Part shown: positions 25,045-33,760 of the stretch, in pieces | Numbering within the stretch: position 1 is the stretch's first letter | Layout: each line of letters opens with the position of its first letter | DNA from: Acidobacteriota bacterium | Lineage (GTDB): Bacteria; Acidobacteriota; Holophagae; Acanthopleuribacterales; Acanthopleuribacteraceae | NCBI GenBank assembly: GCA_002747255.1 | Contig: PDUC01000056.1 | Coordinates: 1-45,950, forward strand | Direction: 5' to 3' | Length of the DNA stretch: 45,950 nt | Notes under the pieces: model-generated | Databases searched by the model: none | What the model was told of the DNA's origin: nothing | Seen by the model: the letters and a program-made list of their open reading frames with translations, nothing else | Made by a program: the position numbers and the translations under genes

Positions 25045-25578
25045 TTGTTTTACCATTTCCCCCTTGCCTTTTTAGTCTCCTGCCTCTTTCAAACCGTTGA
25101 TTTAACCCCTGAAAAAAAGGACTTGGAGCATTATCGCCTGCCACCTGAAATCGCTCAAAAGGCACCCTATTTTCAGGATCACATCTACAGGTTGCTGCCC
25201 TATGAATCCGGACGCTATCAGGTGAAACCCAACTTTGTTTTTATGGATCAGGAAAAGAAGAACGAAGGCATGTTCAATGTGCTCGTGGCGAATATGTCCA
25301 TTCTTCACTTGTCTTATTATGAAGGCGATCGCCTGGAATGGTATGGCAGCGTGTATTTTGAAACAGAAAGCGGGTTAACGCTTTTTTCTAAAAAAGGGTA
25401 TGAACTGGATGTGCAGTGTATTGACAAAGAGTATGTGGTTCAGCTCCTCAGGGAAGAGCATGCTCTATTCAAGGTCAGTCTGCCGACTCGAGAAGAACGG
25501 GCTCTGTGGATTGAAGACGGGCAGAGAAAACTCCTGATACACCTCTTTCTGCTGCGCACCTCCATGCCGAGAGAATAA
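25045..25578 (+). CDS. Hypothetical exported protein, possible lipoprotein
   Basis: A 177-residue protein of no recognised family. The start TTG 25045 has AGGA upstream and gives a short hydrophobic leader ending LVSC, a possible lipobox at Cys13, though the leader has no early positive charge. The rest is soluble, rich in Tyr, Leu and Glu. It ends one base from the stop of a convergent lipoprotein gene. The frame is likely real because it is long, has an exported-looking start and no competing frame; its function is unknown. Confidence 0.55.
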   Translation: MFYHFPLAFLVSCLFQTVDLTPEKKDLEHYRLPPEIAQKAPYFQDHIYRLLPYESGRYQVKPNFVFMDQEKKNEGMFNVLVANMSILHLSYYEGDRLEWYGSVYFETESGLTLFSKKGYELDVQCIDKEYVVQLLREEHALFKVSLPTREERALWIEDGQRKLLIHLFLLRTSMPRE

Positions 25579-25579
25579 C

Positions 25580-26263
25580 CTATTCCGGCTTAAAAACGAT
25601 ATCCCCGAAAGTAATCTTCAATATTTTCATTGAATCCGGGTCAACATAGTAATTATCGTATTCCTTTGGAGCAGCCAGAGCCTGGATCTGATAGTGGTTG
25701 AGCTCCATACTCTCACCATTGATATCAACCGTTTGAGGCCCAAGGAACCGCACTTCCAGAGGAGATATCATCGCGTGTTTGTCATTGAGTACGGGGTATC
25801 GTTTACTTTCACCCTTCTCCTGTATATCTCTCACGTACATTTGAGTCAATAACTCGACAAAAACAGGCTCTTTTACTTTAACTTTCTTTTCGGATATCAC
25901 CTTTCGATCCATGATACGCTTAATTGTAAGCGTGTCGTCTTGTCTCTCAATGTGGGTGTGTACAAGATTGCCATTGATGGTTTCTGTCTTTTCACTTCTC
26001 CTTACGGAATAATCCTTGTTGAGCCAGGCTGTTCGAACCGTTTTTCTCGAGCTCTTATTACCAACACCCCAGTAATTGGTACTCTCATAGCGGTAACCAA
26101 CAGTAGCATCGGTATATCGTTGAACCGTGAGTGTTGTTTCCAGCTTAAATGTCTTCTTACCCCGATCGTAGCCGTAAAGGAGGTTTTCTCCTACTTGATC
26201 GCTACAGGAAAAAAAGCTAAACAACATGACAAGGCACAAGCAAGAGTTGACAATTTTCTTCAC
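25580..26263 (-). CDS. Hypothetical lipoprotein
   Basis: A 227-residue protein with a clear type II signal peptide (MKKIVNSCLCLVMLFSFFSC; lipid-attached Cys20). The mature part is predicted beta-rich with repeated short strands (TFKLETTLTVQRYTD, KVISEKKVKVKEPVFVELL), suggesting a periplasmic or surface domain similar to small beta-sheet lipoproteins. No domain family is recognised. It is transcribed alone, against the preceding gene. Confidence 0.75.
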   Translation of the reverse strand: MKKIVNSCLCLVMLFSFFSCSDQVGENLLYGYDRGKKTFKLETTLTVQRYTDATVGYRYESTNYWGVGNKSSRKTVRTAWLNKDYSVRRSEKTETINGNLVHTHIERQDDTLTIKRIMDRKVISEKKVKVKEPVFVELLTQMYVRDIQEKGESKRYPVLNDKHAMISPLEVRFLGPQTVDINGESMELNHYQIQALAAPKEYDNYYVDPDSMKILKITFGDIVFKPE

Positions 26264-26923
26264 AGAACACTTCCCTAAACATACTGGGCGGCTGTCAACA
26301 AAAGTGGGAACACCCCTGACAGCAGCCTTAGATTATCCTACATCAAGTTACCCAGAGGTCCAAGAACCTTTGTGTTCGGCACGGGAACAGAAAGATCCGG
26401 GAATCCCTGGAGTCCACTGTTTGTGTCTTTGTACGCAACAACGCACTCAAAGGATTGACAACCATTTCAGACAGGAATGTTCAAAAACCAGACATGACAA
26501 AAGTGTTCTGTTTTTATTACCTGTATCAATTCCCCGTCTTGCAGATCATCGGTAAAGGATTATAACCACCGAGTTGTTCACATCTCCCGCATAAGCAGTG
26601 TGTATTTTATGTGAGATATCTGCGGAGTTTCTGCACTTCGTTTGATTCAGCCAACTGAGGTCCTTTTGATATAAGACTTGGGAAATAGTGTTGCTCATTT
26701 TTATGAACCACAACAAAAAAACTACACCATTATTAGGTTTTACAATTGTGTTTGGCGGACTTTTCCATGGCATGGGGTCAGAGCTTTTGCTCTTTGACTT
26801 TTGTATGGTTGAATGCTAGATTCCGGGTAGAAATAAGGCGCGTAGACTTATTTTACCGCTTAAATACCAATCGAATAGGATTAAGAAGTGCCGTAAGGCA
26901 GCTTAAAAAAAGTGACTTAATTA
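26264..26923. other. 660-bp region without a convincing gene
   Basis: No supported coding region is visible. Two small frames (26226-26555 and 26746-26964) lack a ribosome site and any family resemblance. The region includes the hairpin at 26777-26798. The last 100 bp must hold the promoter of the downstream SGNH hydrolase. Confidence 0.5.
26777..26798. repeat. Hairpin with REP-like sequence
   Basis: GTCAGAGC TTTT GCTCTTTGAC folds into GAGC/GCTC plus GTCA/TGAC with a TT bulge, preceded by GGG. The GGGGTCAGAGC motif resembles palindromes next to REP-associated transposases, but only one copy is present. Confidence 0.3.
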
Positions 26924-27880
26924 ATGATAAAAACCCTGTTTATTCTAGCATGCCTTGCAAGTAATTTACCTGTACTGTCGGAAGATTCCCATGGAGAACC
27001 TGCATCACAGACGAGAGAGGCGTACAAAGTCCTGCTGGTGGGAGATAGCTGGTCCTACTATCTGTGGATCGATTCCACAATGAGAGAACTCTTTGCCTAT
27101 AAAGGCCGACCGGAAGTACTGGAGAAGGGTGATGAAACAGCGATCAGCGGCTCGACAGCGGCGGAATGGACGCAACCGGAAATGCTTCAGAAAATTACCG
27201 ATGAATTGATGATTCATCCCACAATTGACGTGGTTCAGCTTTCCATGGGAGGAAACGATTTTTTAGCCGGAGCACCAGATGGCTGGTACACCACCATGTC
27301 TTTTGAAGAAGAAACCTTTCTCTATGAAACTATCTTGAACTACATCGACCATGTCGTTCAACACATTGTATCAATTGACCCTGAAATAAAAATTCTTCTC
27401 TCTGGTTACGATTATCCCAATTTTGTAGATTCCCTGTCGGGCTTGGCCGGTTTTTTCTGTACACCCTATTGGGATGGCATGGTTCAGCCAACACCCTATG
27501 AAATTAACATCGCGATGATTGCCTACGAGGATATGATAAGAGACTACGCTGAAACCATTCCTCAACTGACGTATGTGCGTCAACTGGGTTCCATGCAGTA
27601 TCTCTACGGTTTTCCCGACTCAGGCATTCAACCTGGCGAACTCGTACCTCCCGGCGATATAAATCTACCCAGCCCCATGGAGTCCATGCGTCTGGGAATT
27701 GATTGCTTCCACTTGAGTTCTGATGGTTATGACTATTACGCACTGAACCTTTGGGATGAATTTTACACCTATTACTTCTGTGTCTATCAAAGCGAATTCC
27801 TGCAATTTGTAACGGAGTGGGACCAGGCCAAGAATATTTCTGATCTGGTTCTGGCAGTAAACCGACTTTGCGATGAATAG
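26924..27880 (+). CDS. Exported SGNH/GDSL-family hydrolase
   Basis: A 318-residue protein with a Sec signal peptide (FILACLASNLPVLSE). The SGNH blocks are visible: block I LLVGDSWSYYLW with the Ser nucleophile; block II around SGSTAAEW; block III LSMGGNDFLAG with the oxyanion Asn; block V DCFHLSSDGYDYY with the Asp-x-x-His pair. Members are esterases or lipases that act on lipids or acylated polysaccharides; the substrate is unknown. It is a single gene, transcribed towards the convergent M20 gene. Confidence 0.88.
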   Translation: MIKTLFILACLASNLPVLSEDSHGEPASQTREAYKVLLVGDSWSYYLWIDSTMRELFAYKGRPEVLEKGDETAISGSTAAEWTQPEMLQKITDELMIHPTIDVVQLSMGGNDFLAGAPDGWYTTMSFEEETFLYETILNYIDHVVQHIVSIDPEIKILLSGYDYPNFVDSLSGLAGFFCTPYWDGMVQPTPYEINIAMIAYEDMIRDYAETIPQLTYVRQLGSMQYLYGFPDSGIQPGELVPPGDINLPSPMESMRLGIDCFHLSSDGYDYYALNLWDEFYTYYFCVYQSEFLQFVTEWDQAKNISDLVLAVNRLCDE

Positions 27881-28036
27881 CAAGGCGAATAGCTCTTGCA
27901 ATAACTTCTGATTTCCTGCCATGAAACCAATAGGAGCATTTTCAGTGGCATTTCTGTTTCCAGGGACAGACGGTTCAACCCAGTCAACCTCGATCTTCGT
28001 TGTCGAGTAAAAAAGATGTATCAGTCATGTGCGACA

Positions 28037-29368
28037 CTATTCGGTGATATGGATGACAGAGAGATCTGAATTCGATGCGATCTTGGCAAGAGTCCACAGG
28101 AAAAGCAAGCCTTGCGGCAACGTATCCGGATGAACATCAAATTCTGGAGTGTGAACACCGTTCTTTCCCTTCTCCCCTTTCATCACACCGAGGCTGAAGT
28201 ACAGACAAGGGTGATGAGGTGTATAATAGGCGAAGTCCTCGGAAAACATGCCTCGACCGTGGGTGACTTTTAGAGCTCCGGGAGCCATGGCACTCTGTAG
28301 TTGCGGAATGATGAGATCGAACAATTCGTTGTGATTTTGTGTGGGTGGCGTTGCCTTCCTGAGTTCAAAATCAATCTCGACATCATAGGTCGCGGCCACA
28401 CCCTTTATAGCCTGCATAATCACATCGCGTGCCGATTTCCCATTTTCTCCAGGACTGTCTAAATCGTAAAAAGCGCGAATGGTTCCACCCAAAGTCACTT
28501 GAGTGGGAATCACATTGAGGGCACTGTGTTCACCTGTGCTGATTTGAGTAACACTCATCACCATGGGTTGGTTCAGAATATCGAGGCTGCGAGCGGGAAT
28601 ACTGCTGAGGGTTTCCACCAACCTGGCTGCAACAAGTGGTAAGTCGGAGCCGGCAGAGGGGTCTGCAGCGTGGGAGCCTTGCCCTTTGAGCGTGATATTG
28701 AAATAATTGCTTCCCGCCATAACCGCACCGGGAGAGATATTCCAACGGCCTACAGGAGTACCCGGAGCCACGTGCTGAGCAAACAAAGCCTGTATGCCCA
28801 GTTCCTTAAGAATGCCACAGGCGACAATATCATCAGCTCCGCCTCTCACCTCTTCAGCTGGTTGAAAAACAAAAACGATTTTGCCTCGAAAAGCACTGTC
28901 ATCATTGGCAATGGCATGAGCTGTTCCCAATAAGATGGCCGCGTGAATATCGTGCCCGCAATTGTGCATCACACCATTGATTTTTGAACAGGGATCGTGA
29001 TGAGCGGGTTCCTGAGTCGGCCGGGCATCCATTTCAGAACGCAGGCCAATGGTTGGACCTTCCCGTCCCGTATCCCAAACAGCGATAACAGCTGTAAGCA
29101 GATTGGGCAATTCAATTATTTGGGTGAATCCCGCCTGGATGAGCGACTCCTGAATGTAGTCACAAGTCTGAAATTCAACGTTTCCAAGCTCTGGATACTC
29201 GTGAAATTGCCGATAGGCTTTTTCGACAACAGAATAGATCTTATCGGGAAAGGGCCTATGTTGTTTTGCAACGGCATCAACCGCTAAGACGACGTTCGCT
29301 CCTACTATAGTAAAGACAATGAATATCCCGCTGATTTGGAGTAAGCTTCTTTTATTTCCATATTTCAT
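28037..29368 (-). CDS. Exported M20-family amidohydrolase
   Basis: A 443-residue protein of the IAA-amino-acid/hippurate hydrolase group. Metal-site signatures are LRSEMDARP, MHNCGHDIHAAILLGTAHAI and VFQPAEEVRGGADDIVACGI, followed by the lid domain and, near the end, HGRGMFSEDFAYYTPHHPC. Unlike most relatives it has an N-terminal signal peptide or anchor (FIVFTIVGANVVLAVDA), which places the hydrolysis of N-acyl amino acids outside the cytosol. TTGGCTGCTCCTTG lies upstream, in part as AAGGAG on the coding strand, and supports ATG 29368. Confidence 0.92.
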   Translation of the reverse strand: MKYGNKRSLLQISGIFIVFTIVGANVVLAVDAVAKQHRPFPDKIYSVVEKAYRQFHEYPELGNVEFQTCDYIQESLIQAGFTQIIELPNLLTAVIAVWDTGREGPTIGLRSEMDARPTQEPAHHDPCSKINGVMHNCGHDIHAAILLGTAHAIANDDSAFRGKIVFVFQPAEEVRGGADDIVACGILKELGIQALFAQHVAPGTPVGRWNISPGAVMAGSNYFNITLKGQGSHAADPSAGSDLPLVAARLVETLSSIPARSLDILNQPMVMSVTQISTGEHSALNVIPTQVTLGGTIRAFYDLDSPGENGKSARDVIMQAIKGVAATYDVEIDFELRKATPPTQNHNELFDLIIPQLQSAMAPGALKVTHGRGMFSEDFAYYTPHHPCLYFSLGVMKGEKGKNGVHTPEFDVHPDTLPQGLLFLWTLAKIASNSDLSVIHITE

Positions 29369-29658
29369 TGGCTGCTCCTTGTATTTCTCGGTAACTCAGT
29401 CATGCAACAGCTAAGCAGAAAAAAGGCGACAGGTTCATTTTATAAAGAACGAGTTTCTCTGTTTGCTTCAACCGGCTAAAGGAAGGGAAACAGTGAAACC
29501 AGTCAGACACAAGTTTACCATCTTCAAACCATTCTGTAATCTATTTGGCTATCTAAAAAACAAGTCCGGGGAATACTTTGGTTGCAAATTAAAAGCACCG
29601 GATGCCCGATAAACCACTCTGGAAAAAAATGATGATGACCGCCCAATTTAACACAAAG

Positions 29659-30720
29659 TCAATCTATTTGTTTGGTGAGTATCGTTTGAGTCGGGAAAGC
29701 AAAATCCAAATTGGCTTCTGTAAACTTTTTTAATATAGCCATATTGATCTCTGTTTGTGTTTGAGCAATATCAGCACCCTTTTCAATGTAGTAGGTTAGA
29801 GAAATATTCATTGCAAAATCGCCAAAATCATTGAAGGCCGTTGAAACTTCTTCTGTCAGATGTTCTTGATTGACTGCGATGTCCTTCAGGATATCCAAAG
29901 CTTGCTGCATTTGCTCTGGACTTGTGTCATAAGTTAACCCCAGCTTGCACACGACCTTTCTGGCAGGTTCAGCACTGATGTTCTCCACCATTGAATCGGC
30001 AAACTTGGAGTTGGGTACCGTGACAACGGTACCTGAGTGCGTTCGCAGGCGCGTACTGCGAATACCTATTTCGGTGACAGTTCCGTCGTAACCCGCAATT
30101 CTAATGCGGTCTTTAATGGTAAAAGGGTGGTCCGTGAGAATGGTAAAGCCGCCAAAGACATTGGCAACGGTGTCTTTAGCAGCCATGGCAAGCGCAATTC
30201 CGCCAATTCCCAGACCGGCTACTAAAGCGAGAACATCATAGCCGGCATTGTTCAGGGCAATAATTATACCCAACGACCATAGAACGGTCTTGGAACACTT
30301 TCTGGCAATGGGCAAAAACAAATCGTCCAATTCTGTCTCTGTTTTTTCCGTTACGGGTTTGAGATAGTAAACAAAGAAGGCCTCAACTAACCTTACCAAG
30401 AGCCAGGTAACGGTGAGAATAAGCAGTAAGTGCACACCTTTGTTGATAATGGAGTCTAATTTCTCGGGTAAACTCAGAGAGTAAAACGCATACCAAATAC
30501 CTGCAACACAGACACAGAAGAGAATGGGTTCCTCAAGAAGATCTAAGACGATCTCGTCCAGTCTGTTCTTCGTCCTGGATGTTATTTTGACGCAAACACG
30601 TTTAAAAAGCCAATACAGTAACCTGCTGACAAAAAGAGTCCCGACAATGATGGCAAAAGCGATTAGCCATTGTTCCAGGGTATTACCGTAGTATATTTCA
30701 TTCAAAAGCTCTCTATTCAT
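29659..30720 (-). CDS. MscS-family mechanosensitive ion channel
   Basis: A 353-residue inner membrane protein. Four hydrophobic segments span about residues 20-190, ending in the pore helix DVLALVAGLGIGGIALAMAA followed by KDTVANVFGG, the MscS TM3 signature. The beta domain follows (FTIKDRIRIAGYDGTVTEIG, then IRSTRLRT, GTVVTVPNSKFA). It releases solutes on osmotic downshock. ATG 30720 has GAGG eight bases upstream and is preferred over ATG 30756. It lies downstream of the MglA-like gene on the same strand, 74 bp away. Confidence 0.92.
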   Translation of the reverse strand: MNRELLNEIYYGNTLEQWLIAFAIIVGTLFVSRLLYWLFKRVCVKITSRTKNRLDEIVLDLLEEPILFCVCVAGIWYAFYSLSLPEKLDSIINKGVHLLLILTVTWLLVRLVEAFFVYYLKPVTEKTETELDDLFLPIARKCSKTVLWSLGIIIALNNAGYDVLALVAGLGIGGIALAMAAKDTVANVFGGFTILTDHPFTIKDRIRIAGYDGTVTEIGIRSTRLRTHSGTVVTVPNSKFADSMVENISAEPARKVVCKLGLTYDTSPEQMQQALDILKDIAVNQEHLTEEVSTAFNDFGDFAMNISLTYYIEKGADIAQTQTEINMAILKKFTEANLDFAFPTQTILTKQID

Positions 30721-30794
30721 CACACATACCTCGATTGTGAAACCCTTTGTTGGCAAACTGGTAATTGACTGAAAAAAGAGTTTTATAAGGGCTT

Positions 30795-32063
30795 CTAATC
30801 TTCAAAAGTAATTTCAAACTGGAACTTCAGTGATTTTCCCTTCAAGGAAGCAGGTAAAGTTACTTTGACAGGAACGGCCAGGGCCTCATTGTCAGAACTT
30901 TGCTGCACCGCTTCAACTGGAGTCTCGCTTGTTTCAGCTAATTCGGCTATTTCATCAAGCTCTTCAAGGCCCATGGGTTCCAGATCCTCGAGTTCAATCA
31001 CCTCTGAATCATCAAGAGAAGCCAGGGGCTTTAGCTTTTCGCGGTTCTCGAAAGCATCTTCCATAGAACTCTCAGAATCACTGCCGGGTGTTTCATGGGA
31101 CGAAACCTTGTATGAATCCTCAAAATCCTCTTCAAGAGGCAGCTCACTAAAGTCTGCGGTCACGGGAATCGTATAAGGAACTGAAGGCGTATCTTCATCG
31201 AGAGACACTTCTTTTTCCAGATTCACGGGAGTTTCTTCTATGTCTTCATCAAAAACTATCTCTTCGTTCTCATCCAGTTCAATTTCAGGAATGGGGTCAA
31301 ACTTCACCGGCTTATCTTTAACCAGCTCTTCTAATTCTTCACTATCTTCAGTGGGATCGGGTATTTCAATTTCAACGGGAGGAACCAATTCGGGCTCTTC
31401 TTTCTCCAGCACGGGCGGCGGTGCGGGAGCCGGTTTCTGCGGCATACGTCTGCTTTTATCTTTTTCAGGCTCAAGCCCGTATTTTTGAGTGAGATGTTTG
31501 AGAACAAGTTTGCTGATGCCCTTCAGTGTTTCAAAAACACCCTCACCTTCGGTGGCAATGGCCTCAAAAGACGGGGCATTAAACCGGTTCACTTTTTCGT
31601 TCATTTCCTCAACTGAGAGAATATTTTTCATGTCTCTCTTGTTGAGCTGAATGACATGGGGTAAGTTTTTCAGTTCCTGATTTTGCTCACGGAGGTTGGT
31701 GATTAAATTGTCAAAACTGTCAATATTGGCATCGACCATGGGAGCTTGGGAGTCGGCAACAAAAACAACTCCATCAGCACCTTTCAGCACCAGCTTTCGG
31801 GTTGTATCATAAAAGACCTGACCCGGAACGGTGTAAAGCTGTATTTTGGTTTTCATACCGCGAATGTTGCCAAGGTCAATGGGCAGGAAATCGAAGAAGA
31901 GCGTCCTGTCTGTTTTCGTGGCCAGCGACAGCATTTTACCTTTAGTCGACTCGGGAAGCGTATCGTAAATATACTGGAGATTGGTCGTCTTTCCACAGAG
32001 ACCGGGGCCGTAGTAAACAACCTTCGCGGTTAACTCTTTCGTGGCATAATTAAATAAAACCAT
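30795..32063 (-). CDS. MglA-like small GTPase with long acidic C-terminal tail
   Basis: A 422-residue cytosolic protein. Residues 1-195 are an MglA/Rab-type GTPase: P-loop YYGPGLCGKTTNLQYIY (17-33), TDRTLFFDFLPIDLG, switch II region TVPGQVFYDTTRKLVLKGAD, NKRD, and an AIATEGEGVFETL specificity strand. MglA directs cell polarity and motility with MglB. Residues from about 205-390 are Pro-, Glu- and Asp-rich and look disordered, and a short beta-like end (PASLKGKSLKFQFEITFED) closes the protein. ATG 32063 after GGGGGATGTT is preferred to ATG 32075. No MglB neighbour is present. Confidence 0.9.
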   Translation of the reverse strand: MVLFNYATKELTAKVVYYGPGLCGKTTNLQYIYDTLPESTKGKMLSLATKTDRTLFFDFLPIDLGNIRGMKTKIQLYTVPGQVFYDTTRKLVLKGADGVVFVADSQAPMVDANIDSFDNLITNLREQNQELKNLPHVIQLNKRDMKNILSVEEMNEKVNRFNAPSFEAIATEGEGVFETLKGISKLVLKHLTQKYGLEPEKDKSRRMPQKPAPAPPPVLEKEEPELVPPVEIEIPDPTEDSEELEELVKDKPVKFDPIPEIELDENEEIVFDEDIEETPVNLEKEVSLDEDTPSVPYTIPVTADFSELPLEEDFEDSYKVSSHETPGSDSESSMEDAFENREKLKPLASLDDSEVIELEDLEPMGLEELDEIAELAETSETPVEAVQQSSDNEALAVPVKVTLPASLKGKSLKFQFEITFED

Positions 32064-32395
32064 AACATCCCCCATTAAAAATTAGCCAATGGCCATATGG
32101 GTAAATAACTGAGTTCACTCTAACATATATTTCACTGCGTTCCAATACCATTATCAGTCATGCATTCACGAGCCATAGTTTACAACCAACATGGAGGAGG
32201 AAAGTGGAACAGTTAATGAGTGCTGTGCAACAGTTTTAACCTCTGACACTATGGATGAACTTATCAGCAATTCCTATCCCGACAGCTTAAACCGACATGG
32301 GGCCGAATGGCACTTAACTGCTTTGCATTGTCGCTGTTATGGCCTTTAGACCCGCTTTTTCCCTTTTATCAGCCCGGAAGACAAGACCGAATTAT
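32064..32395. other. 332-bp gap before the MglA-like gene
   Basis: No gene is supported. The region holds the promoter of the MglA-like gene (minus strand) and the end of the DUF1501 transcript. I see no hairpin terminator or repeat. Confidence 0.4.
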
Positions 32396-33757
32396 TTACG
32401 CCATAAAACCGATATCCCGTTCATTGAACCTTGAGAGGTGAGGAAAAATGCTGTCCATATCGGCATCGGGCACACCGAACCACTTGGCTAGTGTGGCGTT
32501 GAACTGATCCACAGAGAGTGTGGGAATGATCCGGCCCTGGCCCGCATCGTCAGGTCCGTCCAATTCCAGGTTGGGCATGGTCCCAAAAATATCTCCGCCA
32601 TTGACCGAACCACCCATGACCATTTGGTGACCGCCCCAGCCGTGATCCGTACCATTGCCGTTATTGGTCAGCGTTCGGCCAAACTCCGATGAAGTGAACG
32701 CGGTCACATTGTCGTTAATACCCATTTCCACCATGGCATCGTTAAAAGCTCTCATGCTGACAGCAACATCATTCAACAAGCCTGGCAGGCTGTCATTCTG
32801 ATTGTCGTGAGTATCCCAACCTTGGGCTGCAACCAGATAGATCTGTCTCCTGATGGGATCGTTACCTAAAGCGTGTCTGGCCTGAATCATTCGGGTAACC
32901 ATGAGCAGTTGTTCCCCGAGTTCCGATTCGGGGAACGACGTTTCAAGGGGAGGAAGTACCTCGAGCGCGCTGGAAATAGTTCGCTCCAGGCTGATAGCCT
33001 TGTTTTGAATACGGGTGAATTCACGCTGCAGAACATTGCCATATTCTCTGCTGAGCATGCGGTTAGCTGTTTCAGCAAGCAAGCTGCCTGGCTCTGCAAT
33101 GTCATGAAAGAAAAGACCTTCAGGACCGTCACTGCTCAACGCGTACTGGACAACTTGTTCACCTGTCAGGAAAACAGATTGACCTGCCAGCGTGATATTC
33201 ATGGATAAGTCACTCTGCCCATTGACATTGCCAAACAAATCGGCTATTCGGCCACCCCAACCTATGGGAGTCTGTACACCGGGAATGGATGTTGCCCATT
33301 GAAATTGCTGATCACTATGCGAAAAGAGTTGCGGCGGTCTTTCAACTTCATTATTGAGAAGCTGTTCTTTTGTCGCGGGTTCCATGAGGCTGCCCACATT
33401 GGCAACAAAGGCGAGATCACCTGTTTCGTACAAACGGTGAAGGGGCTCCATGACATTGAAGAGCCCGTAATCGGATGCTTGAGTTGAATTTAAGCCAAGA
33501 AGATGGTCTCTGGCAACACCCAGGCCCGCCCGAATGGATTCGTATTGGCTGTACTCAGCCGAGCTGGCTGGAACAAGGATGCTGGCAGAGTCGGCCCCGC
33601 CATAGAGAAACACACAGACAAGAGCTTTGTAGTCGTCAAATGACAAATCCGTTTCACTGGCTTTAGACCACATCCCCATGCCAAACGGCAGGCAGGCTGA
33701 AGCACCCAATATCTGTTTTAGAAATCGCCTTCGGCTGTTACTTGTTCCGTATGTCAT
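32396..33757 (-). CDS. DUF1501 family protein with Tat-type signal
   Basis: A 453-residue protein. The start carries a twin-arginine motif (SRRRFLKQILGASACLP), and the mature part begins with KALVCVFLYGGADSASILVP, the typical DUF1501 start. Later blocks are VAAQGWDTHDNQND, FTSSEFGRTLTNNGNGTDHG and WGGHQMVMGG. The family is related to alkaline-phosphatase-like sulfatases and is nearly always paired with DUF1800. It lies three bases after the DUF1800 stop in one operon. The biochemical role is unknown. Confidence 0.93.
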   Translation of the reverse strand: MTYGTSNSRRRFLKQILGASACLPFGMGMWSKASETDLSFDDYKALVCVFLYGGADSASILVPASSAEYSQYESIRAGLGVARDHLLGLNSTQASDYGLFNVMEPLHRLYETGDLAFVANVGSLMEPATKEQLLNNEVERPPQLFSHSDQQFQWATSIPGVQTPIGWGGRIADLFGNVNGQSDLSMNITLAGQSVFLTGEQVVQYALSSDGPEGLFFHDIAEPGSLLAETANRMLSREYGNVLQREFTRIQNKAISLERTISSALEVLPPLETSFPESELGEQLLMVTRMIQARHALGNDPIRRQIYLVAAQGWDTHDNQNDSLPGLLNDVAVSMRAFNDAMVEMGINDNVTAFTSSEFGRTLTNNGNGTDHGWGGHQMVMGGSVNGGDIFGTMPNLELDGPDDAGQGRIIPTLSVDQFNATLAKWFGVPDADMDSIFPHLSRFNERDIGFMA

Positions 33758-33760
33758 CTC

